From: Humibacillus sp. DSM 29435
GTDB lineage: Bacteria > Actinomycetota > Actinomycetes > Actinomycetales > Dermatophilaceae
Length of the DNA stretch: 64,000 bases
Assembly: GCF_001758225.1 (NCBI RefSeq)
Contig: NZ_MAST01000003.1
Coordinates: forward strand, 120,494-184,493
Direction of reading: 5' to 3'
Made by a program: the position numbers and the translations under genes. Positions 59,201-64,000 of this stretch are shown piece after piece. Numbering within the stretch: position 1 is the first letter of the stretch; every line of letters starts with the position of its first letter. The notes beneath the pieces are model-generated. The model was not told the origin of the DNA. It did not search any database and was given only the letters and a program-made list of their open reading frames with translations.

Positions 59201-59745
59201 GGCGCCACGAACCTGAAGACGATGGCCTGCACCGCACCCTGGACGAGGTGGCCGAGCAGCCCCCGGTCCCGACGGCCCGAGACGGCTTGCGCCCCGGGAG
59301 ACGGCCGGCCCGCTCGCACCGGGCGGGCCGGCTGCACGTCGATCTCGAAGGTTGCGGTGCGCGGCTCCAGGCCACGCGTGCGGCTGCCGCCTACCGGGTT
59401 GGTGGGCAGGTGCCACGAGTACACCCCGTCGCGTTCGAGCAGCACGACCGCGTCCTCGCCGGGCTGGACGTCGACCTCGAGCGCGACCCTGCCGCCACGA
59501 GTCGCGCCGACTCCAGCATCGACGCCGTCGAGCCCACGCTCGACGCGCGGTGTGAGGTCGACACGGTCGACGACCACGAGGTCGTCGTCGGCCAGCACGG
59601 TCAACAACGCGTCCTTGCTGACGGCCGTCTCGTAGCCCGGCTCACCCGGCAGCCCCCGTTCACCGACGCCGGGGGCCTTCGTGGCGTCGTAGGACGCGGG
59701 CGTGCGAACGCGGAGGGCCCCACCGGCAAACGACGTGGACGGCAT
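56290..59745 (-). CDS. Alpha/beta-hydrolase-CHAT protease fusion protein
   Basis: An 1151-residue multi-domain protein. Residues about 1-150 are beta-rich and unrecognised. About 170-540 is a lipase-like alpha/beta hydrolase: oxyanion motif ILLFVHGTFSSTIGGFG (His235), nucleophile Ser308 in DIITHSRGGLTTRAF, and likely Asp and His in FKGDNDLVVDK and DEVYHGNYFSQP. A low-complexity linker follows, acidic EAEAEAETGAEAEVGAE then Pro-rich PPPSPPSLPQPG. A beta-sandwich-like part (VAFTVRVRISRKAIAASDG, VVITVVVRQGRVPIATMG) leads to a C-terminal CHAT protease domain (about 880-1150) with His1007 in LLHFTGHGAAS and Cys1060 in VVFNACQTGRTG. No signal peptide is visible. ATG 59745. The caspase gene follows directly. 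Function is inferred as a regulated protease-lipase. Confidence 0.9.
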   Translation of the reverse strand: MPSTSFAGGALRVRTPASYDATKAPGVGERGLPGEPGYETAVSKDALLTVLADDDLVVVDRVDLTPRVERGLDGVDAGVGATRGGRVALEVDVQPGEDAVVLLERDGVYSWHLPTNPVGGSRTRGLEPRTATFEIDVQPARPVRAGRPSPGAQAVSGRRDRGLLGHLVQGAVQAIVFRFVAPAVLDKVVDKLEQNVRTGLVHLTGDQLSQWQPFETLDELHLPTDRPTRILLFVHGTFSSTIGGFGALALGVAGQVFLANAVHSYDAVIGYDHKTLSLDPRQNATDLLERLSKHPASAGMTIDIITHSRGGLTTRAFVEEVLPPSGWTAVVDKIVFVAATNGGTHLADPERWGDLVDLYTNLGAVAARGLALLPGAAPVVAVVGGALRGIAAFVKYLVSYAAQGHEVPGLSAMMPKSAFVKTINALQPGQPTSGTHWFVVSSNFHVTLLDDSHRPPEFPRELAVKLAEGFVDQLFKGDNDLVVDKASMSAIGLPGDHYVADTLDFGTNDEVYHGNYFSQPRFVDALSRWLQQGLGAAAEPGVELEAEAEAETGAEAEVGAEAETGATAEAEAGAEAWVGDDEHDRGIDMVDPIPSLPPPVAPPSSPPPPSPPSLPQPGRGGSQAVPPASESAEPSDGGQGEQGQPEAATPAQLAAEMPATVAPAVAFTVRVRISRKAIAASDGTSHRTENVVVVADRPLTVQVIGKTNVQMSSLEPDVFTLPAGGGISELQFVGTALAAGPVVITVVVRQGRVPIATMGLNAEAVAKRSKTAFGAVSPLAQAVVHTGIDAPELEGLPCIDIVERLMPGGQIVYQYAVRVVSGEPARIFESLPMTDRDAKVAKALDQVDATVRATADSPAEQLAALQDIGATLFRQFFQRDLQSYLWEHRDELDDLIVYADEPYVPWELVHLRPPTGPRQKAPRFLAEGGLVRWQLGSFPPRQIRVRQGRARSICPVYADPSLSNQQGQEEEAFLQESFGAKAVTATPAGVRDLLRGGRFDLLHFTGHGAASSTDIADARVLLKGRLRGSTVEQQYLAAITVSENARPAVGPGPLVVFNACQTGRTGELFTTVGGFAKAFLDAGASAFVSCLWSVHEQPARVFVERLYERLLAGDPMSVASIAARSAARDAGDPTWLAYVVYARPDAVLERA

Positions 59746-59817
59746 GCGTGACTCCCTCGAACGAACGAGCGCTCCTGTTCAAGGTAGAGGCACGGCGGCG
59801 CGGGCTGATACCGAATC

Positions 59818-59843
59818 GGGAACTTCGTGACCGAAGACCGTTA
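59818..59843 (+). promoter_or_regulatory. ECF-type promoter candidate for the RIO kinase gene
   Basis: GGGAAC at 59818-59823 and CGTTA at 59839-59843, spaced 15 bases, matches the GGAAC-N15-CGTT layout of actinobacterial ECF sigma promoters (SigE/SigH-like). Transcription would start near 59850, about 80 bases before the first well-placed ribosome binding site. An ACCG-TTAAT-CGGT dyad overlaps the -10. Confidence 0.45.
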
Positions 59844-59927
59844 ATCGGTTGCGCGTGTGTGCGGCATGCGACAACCTCGAGGCAGACGCAGCGGCACCCG
59901 GCCGCCGCACGACCCAAGGAGGGCGAC

Positions 59928-60032
59928 ATGTCCATCACGGTTCGGGCCACCTCGGCCCACATCACCTCTACCTTGGAGTTCTCTTGTCTTCCAATGAACT
60001 TGGCAGCTTGGCGGGGCACGAAGCCTCGCTGA
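59928..60032 (+). CDS. Short ORF overlapping the start of the RIO kinase gene
   Basis: A 34-codon ORF (MSITVRATSAHITSTLEFSC at its start) with the best ribosome binding site of the locus, CCAAGGAGGGCGAC before ATG 59928. It overlaps the kinase reading frame, which has no such signal of its own. It may be a leader peptide whose translation couples to the kinase, or the true start of the kinase followed by a frameshift. No homologue is recognised. Confidence 0.4.
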   Translation: MSITVRATSAHITSTLEFSCLPMNLAAWRGTKPR

Positions 60033-60904
60033 TCGACCGTGTCGACGGCGGCCCCGTCGCTGAACACCGCCGCTCGCACGACGACTACGCCGTCGACACC
60101 GACCCCGACGCCCCACCTGAGGGCGACCGCTGGTCGAGCTGGGACGGCGCCTCGCACGGGCCCCGCCCCCGACCCGACTGGGTCATCACCGACCTCGGCG
60201 CCGTCGAGGCCGACCTTGGCGTGCTCAAGACCGGCAAGGAGGCCGACGTCCACCTGGTGCGGCGCTGGCTGCCGGGGTCGCCCGACCGTGACGTGGTCAT
60301 GGCAGGCAAGCGCTACCGCGCCAGCGAGAACCGGATGTTCCACCGTGACGCCGGCTATCTCGAGGGCCGCCGGGTACGCAAGTCGCGCGAGATGCGCGCC
60401 ATGCGCACACGAACGACCTACGGCAAGACGCTCATCAGCGGCCAGTGGGCCTTCACCGAGTTCTCGACGCTCGGGGTGCTCTGGCAGAAGGGGCTGCCCG
60501 TGCCCTATCCCGTGCAGCTCTCCGACGACGAGATGCTGATGGAGTTCATCGGCGACGCCGACGGCAGGGCCGCACCGCGCCTCGTGCAGACCCGCCCCGA
60601 CCGCGCGCTGCTGCCCGAGCTGTTCGAGCAGCTGCGCACGACGATGATGACGCTGGCCGAGCTCGGCTGGGCGCACGGCGACCTCTCGCCCTACAACGTG
60701 CTGCTGGCCGGCGAGGGCGACAGCTCTCACCTCGTCATCATCGACTGGCCGCAGATCGTCGACGTCATCGGCAACCCGCACGGGCCGGAGTTTCTCGAGC
60801 GGGACGCCCGCAACATGGGCGACTGGTTCACCCGGCGCGGGTTCGAGGTCGACACCGGTCTGCTCTTCGGTGACCTGATGGCGGCGGCCACCTCGCGCTG
60901 GTGA
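59984..60904 (+). CDS. RIO-type serine protein kinase
   Basis: About 306 residues. A RIO1-like kinase: TGKEADVHLVRRWLPGSPDR holds the ATP-binding turn; the RIO-specific KRYRASENRMFHRD follows; the catalytic loop is GWAHGDLSPYNVLL; and the metal Asp is in LVIIDWPQIVDV. The N-terminal about 50 residues (LAGHEASLIDRVDGG) are acidic and not part of the fold. No ATG or GTG lies in frame before the kinase fold. I chose TTG 59984, which follows TTGGAG, but a start by coupling or frameshift from ATG 59928 is possible. The bacterial RIO target is unknown. Confidence 0.85.
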   Translation: MSSNELGSLAGHEASLIDRVDGGPVAEHRRSHDDYAVDTDPDAPPEGDRWSSWDGASHGPRPRPDWVITDLGAVEADLGVLKTGKEADVHLVRRWLPGSPDRDVVMAGKRYRASENRMFHRDAGYLEGRRVRKSREMRAMRTRTTYGKTLISGQWAFTEFSTLGVLWQKGLPVPYPVQLSDDEMLMEFIGDADGRAAPRLVQTRPDRALLPELFEQLRTTMMTLAELGWAHGDLSPYNVLLAGEGDSSHLVIIDWPQIVDVIGNPHGPEFLERDARNMGDWFTRRGFEVDTGLLFGDLMAAATSRW

Positions 60905-60919
60905 GCCGGTCGCCCAGAG

Positions 60920-61558
60920 TCAGCCGAGAAAGTCGGCCGGGTGCCCGAACTCGCCGGAGTGGACGAAACGTTCGAGCGGCAGGCGCGAGCGCGGCATCCG
61001 TGACCGGGCCTGAACCCAGCCGGGGAGGTTCCACTCCTCGCCGCGGGTACCGGGCAGCCCCAGGGCGATTCCCGTCGTCACGGCCCAGTGGGCGGGCACC
61101 GCGAACCGGGCCGCCGCGCCCGCGTGGTCGAACCCGCCGAACTGGCGGACCTGCAGGCCCATGGAGCGCGCCTGGACGGTCAGGTGGGCAACCGCCTGAC
61201 CGAGGTCGAACATGGCGTAGTCGCTGTAGGACACCTCGTGGTCCTCGTCGGTCGCGGCCTGGTGGAGGGTCAGCAGGATGGCGGAGGCGGCCGGGGCCCA
61301 CGCCTGGTTGGCCGTGGAGAGCAGATCGACGATGGCCGCATGGGTGGCGTCACCGCGCAGCCCCACGATGAAGGACCACGGCTGGGAGTTGCCCGCCGAC
61401 GGCGCCCACCTCGCCGCCTCGAGGATCGCTCTGAGCGCGCCGGGAGCGAGCACGTGGGTGGGGTCGTACACCATCGTGCTCTCGCGCTGGCGCAGCAGCG
61501 GGGTGAGCACGTCGGGCTGGGTCTGGCCCGTCGAGCGGCGCGCGGACGACTCGGTCAC
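60920..61558 (-). CDS. Nitroreductase family protein
   Basis: A 212-residue FMN-dependent nitroreductase-fold protein. The FMN-binding arginine lies in ILEAARWAPSAGNSQPWSFI, the family hallmark. Later parts include FDLGQAVAHLTVQARSMGLQ for the dimer interface and VTTGIALGLPG. The GTG at 61558 lies next to the proS stop with one intervening base, so they are cotranscribed. The N-terminus before DVLTPLLRQRES is short and polar. It may reduce nitro, quinone or enoyl compounds; the substrate is unknown. Confidence 0.9.
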   Translation of the reverse strand: MTESSARRSTGQTQPDVLTPLLRQRESTMVYDPTHVLAPGALRAILEAARWAPSAGNSQPWSFIVGLRGDATHAAIVDLLSTANQAWAPAASAILLTLHQAATDEDHEVSYSDYAMFDLGQAVAHLTVQARSMGLQVRQFGGFDHAGAAARFAVPAHWAVTTGIALGLPGTRGEEWNLPGWVQARSRMPRSRLPLERFVHSGEFGHPADFLG

Positions 61559-61559
61559 G

Positions 61560-62969
61560 TCAGTAGGCCCTGCCCACCACAGCCATCACACCGGGGTCGT
61601 CGTCGGAATCCGGCACCGAACCGTCGGGCATCGTCAGGCAGCGCACCGTGATCGCCGACTCGGCCAGCTGCGCCTCTCCCTCAGGCCCGAGGGTGGCCCA
61701 CGGGATGACCGCCCAGCCCGAACCGGCGGCCTCCGTCGCTTCGGCGATGGTGCCCACTGCCACGGTGTGCGCTTCCCGGTGGGCCAACGCGGCGGAGTAG
61801 AGGGCCAGCTGGTCGTGGTCGAGGGCCGCCATCGCGTAGTCGACGATCCCGCCGACTGCGACGGGGGCCTTGTCGCCACCGATGCGCCGGGCCACCGTCA
61901 CCGAACCCTGCTCCAGGTCGCGCGGCCCGATCTCAACGCGGAGCGGGATTCCCTTCAGCTCGGCGTCGACGGCGCGCCGCCCGAACGGGGTCTCCACCCG
62001 CGCGTCGAGCTCGGCCCGGATGCCGGCCGCCAACAGGTCGTCGACGACCTGTCGAGCGGCCGGCCGCACCCCCTCGCCGTCCTTGACCACCATGACGAGC
62101 ACCTGCACCGGAGCCAGCCGTGGCGGCACCCGAAGCCCGTGGTCGTCGCCGTGAGCCATGATCAGCCCGCCCATCATCCGGGTCGACGCGCCCCACGAGG
62201 TGGTCCAGGCCAGCTCCTGCTGCCCAGCCTCCGAGAGGTAGCTGATGTTGAAGGCCTTCGAGAAGTTCTGGCCGAGGTCGTGGCTGGTGCCCATCTGCAG
62301 CGCCTTGCCGTCGCGCATCATCGCTTCCAGGGTCAGGGTGTTGGTGGCGCCCGCGAACCGTTCTCGAGGCGTCTTTCGCCCCAGCACCACCGGGAGGGCG
62401 AGCACATCGCGCATGAACGCGGCGTAGACCTGCTCGTGGATCAGGCCGGCGTACCGGCGGGCGTCCTCGGCGGTCGCGTGCGCCGTGTGACCCTCCTGCC
62501 AGAGGAACTCGGTGGTACGCAGGAAGATCCGCGGCCGCAGCTCCCACCGCACGACGTTGGCCCACTGGTTGAGCAGCAGCGGCAGGTCGCGGTAGCTCTG
62601 CGTCCACTTGGCCATGTACTCGCCTATGACGGTCTCTGACGTCGGCCGCACCACGAGCGGCTCCTCGAGCTGCCGTCCTCCGGCGTGGGTCACCACCGCG
62701 AGCTCGGGGCTGAACCCTTCGACGTGGTCGGCCTCGCGGCTCAGGTAGCTCTGGGGGATGAAGAGGGGGAAGTAGGCGTTCTTGGCCCCGGTCGCCTTGA
62801 TGCGCCGGTCGAGGTCGGCCTGCATCCGTTCCCAGATCGAGTAGCCGTAGGGGCGGATGACCATGGTTCCGCGTGCCGGGCCGTTGTCAGCGAGCTCGGC
62901 CTTGGCGACCACCTCCTGGTACCACCGGGGGAAGTCGTCCGACTGCGGGGTGAGCACGAGCCTGGCCAT
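61560..62969 (-). CDS. proS: Prolyl-tRNA synthetase, archaeal/eukaryotic type
   Basis: A 469-residue ProRS of the short, archaeal-like kind without the bacterial editing insertion. Class II motifs: motif 1 GTMVIRPYGYSIWERMQAD, motif 2 VVRPTSETVIGEYMAKW and LRPRIFLRTTEFLWQEGHTA, and motif 3 near GASTRMMGGLIMAHGDDHG. The substrate loop ALQMGTSHDLGQNFSKAF is characteristic. The anticodon domain follows (APVQVLVMVVKDGEG). ATG 62969. This form is also used by several Gram-positive bacteria alongside or instead of the bacterial type; whether another ProRS exists cannot be seen here. Confidence 0.95.
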   Translation of the reverse strand: MARLVLTPQSDDFPRWYQEVVAKAELADNGPARGTMVIRPYGYSIWERMQADLDRRIKATGAKNAYFPLFIPQSYLSREADHVEGFSPELAVVTHAGGRQLEEPLVVRPTSETVIGEYMAKWTQSYRDLPLLLNQWANVVRWELRPRIFLRTTEFLWQEGHTAHATAEDARRYAGLIHEQVYAAFMRDVLALPVVLGRKTPRERFAGATNTLTLEAMMRDGKALQMGTSHDLGQNFSKAFNISYLSEAGQQELAWTTSWGASTRMMGGLIMAHGDDHGLRVPPRLAPVQVLVMVVKDGEGVRPAARQVVDDLLAAGIRAELDARVETPFGRRAVDAELKGIPLRVEIGPRDLEQGSVTVARRIGGDKAPVAVGGIVDYAMAALDHDQLALYSAALAHREAHTVAVGTIAEATEAAGSGWAVIPWATLGPEGEAQLAESAITVRCLTMPDGSVPDSDDDPGVMAVVGRAY

Positions 62970-63004
62970 GGTGGCGATCCTACGGCCGGACGCCGCTACT
63001 GCCC

Positions 63005-63880
63005 TCAGGCGTCGCGGGCCTCGCGCATCGTGGCGACGAGAAAGGCCTGCCACGCCTCGACGCCGTCGGTGATCTCGCCCCGGCCGCCGTGGTCGCGCAA
63101 GATGGCCGTCGTCGCGTCGCGGGTCGGGCTGTCGAGCTCTCCGGTGACCTGCACGTCGCGCCGGCCCCACACGTGCACGCACATGGCCTGCAGCGCCTGC
63201 GTCTGCACGCGTGATCGCTCGATCAACCGCGGCGCGCCCGTTGGGCCGAACCGACCGGTGTCGACGTGGATGTGGTTCGTGTGACGGTCGTCGTAGAGGT
63301 AGGTCAGCACGTCGGCGAACTGCAGGTGCAGCCCCGCGGCCAGCTGCCAGTAGGTGCGCAACCGACCCCGCACCTCGGCTGCGGTGTCGTCGCGCCAACG
63401 GTCGTAGCGGGCCGATGCAAGGTCTTGGCCGCCGCGGCGCAGGGCAGCGATGTCGATCGCCTCACCGGAGTGGTGCCATGACGTCCCGTCGCCGCGGGTC
63501 CAGGCACCGTAGGTGGAGACCCGGTCGGGAGCCTGCCCGGTGTGCTGTCGGTGCAGCGTCAGCCAGGTCTCGAGGCGCTTGGCCATCTCGCCGGTGGCGT
63601 AGTAGGGGGTGGCCAGACCGTTCACCTCGTAGCGGTGCCGGGCCGGCCCGATGGCCGCGCGAGCGGTGAGCTCGTCACGCCCGGTCACCTCGGGTCGAGA
63701 CCGGGTCTCGCGGGTCATGGTCACGGGGTGGTCGGGACGGCCGGCCGCCGTGAGCGCGTAGCCCCCACCCACCATTCCGAGGGCTCCCAGGGCGCCGAGC
63801 GACAGCACCCCGCGGCGCCCGAGACGCGCGGGCGCCGCTCCCGTCGAGGCCTCGTGGTCACGAGACGGTGGCACTCCCAT
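63005..63880 (-). CDS. Tat-exported M15-like (extensin-like) peptidase-fold protein
   Basis: A 291-residue protein. The N-terminus has a twin-arginine signal: GRRGVLSLGALGALGMVGGG, with the hydrophobic run cut near AAGRPDH. The mature domain has WHHSGEAIDIAALRRG and HTNHIHVDTGRFG, the HX(6)D and HXH zinc ligands of the M15/extensin-like C fold. Such domains cleave or bind peptidoglycan peptides. A C-terminal part carries LDSPTRDATTAILRDHGG, similar to a peptidoglycan-binding helix set. ATG 63880. The start region up to 63934 holds no gene, then a repeat array. Confidence 0.8.
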   Translation of the reverse strand: MGVPPSRDHEASTGAAPARLGRRGVLSLGALGALGMVGGGYALTAAGRPDHPVTMTRETRSRPEVTGRDELTARAAIGPARHRYEVNGLATPYYATGEMAKRLETWLTLHRQHTGQAPDRVSTYGAWTRGDGTSWHHSGEAIDIAALRRGGQDLASARYDRWRDDTAAEVRGRLRTYWQLAAGLHLQFADVLTYLYDDRHTNHIHVDTGRFGPTGAPRLIERSRVQTQALQAMCVHVWGRRDVQVTGELDSPTRDATTAILRDHGGRGEITDGVEAWQAFLVATMREARDA

Positions 63881-63934
63881 GCCCGCTCAACGACGCAACG
63901 TCGGTCGTTGTTTCCGCCCCCGCCCCACCTCCCC

Positions 63935-64000
63935 AGTCGAGTGGCCACTTTCGTACAGTCGAGTGGCCACTTTCGTACAGTCGAGTGGCCACTTTCGTAC
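63935..64000. repeat. 22-bp perfect tandem repeat array, cut by the window end
   Basis: Three identical copies, starting at 63935, 63957 and 63979, of a 22-base unit that begins AGTCGAGTGGCCACT and ends TTCGTAC. Each contains the 10-bp palindrome AGTGGCCACT. There are no spacers, so it is not CRISPR. The array probably continues past 64000. It lies 55 bases upstream of the Tat-signal gene. Confidence 0.95.

Noticed and set aside
55200..59800. A gasdermin, NACHT/STAND sensor or TPR gene belonging to the caspase-CHAT locus
   Set aside because: The flanking genes are an acyl-CoA dehydrogenase and a RIO kinase; no small hydrophobic pore-former or NTPase is encoded between.
1..64000. rRNA, tRNA genes, insertion sequences or prophage genes
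   Set aside because: I saw no cloverleaf with a GTTCRA-type arm, no rRNA stretches and no transposase or integrase motifs. I cannot run a tRNA or IS search to exclude weak cases.

Overview
The window is high-GC chromosomal DNA from an actinobacterium. WhiB7, AdnA/AdnB, mycoredoxin, MoeZ, a DUF3107 protein, frequent GTG starts and many 4-base GTGA gene overlaps all point that way. The gene order from about 1 to 34 kb follows the block I recall from Mycobacterium tuberculosis Rv3193c-Rv3213c (UPF0182, PDZ/Lon-like protease, ABC1 kinase, whiB7, uvrD2, mycoredoxin, nudC, adnB-adnA, alkyltransferase-like protein, moeZ, TetR, DUF3107, ferritin-like protein, rhlE, ParA). Protein style and added genes suggest Micrococcales, probably Intrasporangiaceae; this is inference, and no rRNA or tRNA is present to test it.

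Layout. 1-10.5 kb: UPF0182 membrane protein, PPA1309-family protein, a 51-bp minisatellite, ylbL-moaE, a DUF2342-type protein with a NUDIX gene, a DUF45 metallopeptidase, a zinc-ribbon protein, an orphan cyclodehydratase-like protein and an ABC1 kinase. 10.5-14 kb: the whiB7 antibiotic-response unit, with a WhiB7-type promoter, a 94-codon leader ORF, an intrinsic terminator, whiB7 and a 44-codon gene, downstream of uvrD2. 14-26.7 kb: polyphosphate kinase 2, mycoredoxin, NudC, a phosphotransferase, the AdnAB helicase-nuclease, an alkyltransferase-like/VOC fusion and MoeZ. 26.7-38 kb: TetR, DUF3107, a GlsB-like protein, a ferritin-like protein, RhlE, a PNPOx-like protein, an alcohol dehydrogenase, ParA, a GH65 phosphorylase with its partner phosphoglucomutase, and a RecB-type nuclease.

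38-45 kb is a catabolic-looking minus-strand group: thiolase, carotenoid/lignostilbene-type oxygenase, acyl-CoA ligase, nitronate monooxygenase, then a PHP-domain phosphoesterase. 45.0-48.1 kb is a distinct cassette. Three copies of a 68-84 bp near-perfect palindrome punctuate a SigE-type sigma factor with its membrane partner and an AbiEi/DUF559-like gene whose stop codon lies inside a palindrome. 48-55 kb holds a MaoC dehydratase, a ThrE exporter, an Xaa-Pro aminopeptidase, a lipoprotein, a general-stress-type membrane protein and an acyl-CoA dehydrogenase.

55.3-59.7 kb is the most unusual locus: a two-gene operon joining an 1151-residue alpha/beta-hydrolase-CHAT protease fusion to a stand-alone caspase-like protease. 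It looks like a candidate regulated-death or defence system. After it come a RIO-type kinase with an odd start region, a nitroreductase, archaeal-type prolyl-tRNA synthetase, a Tat-exported M15-like protein and a 22-bp tandem array that runs off the window end.
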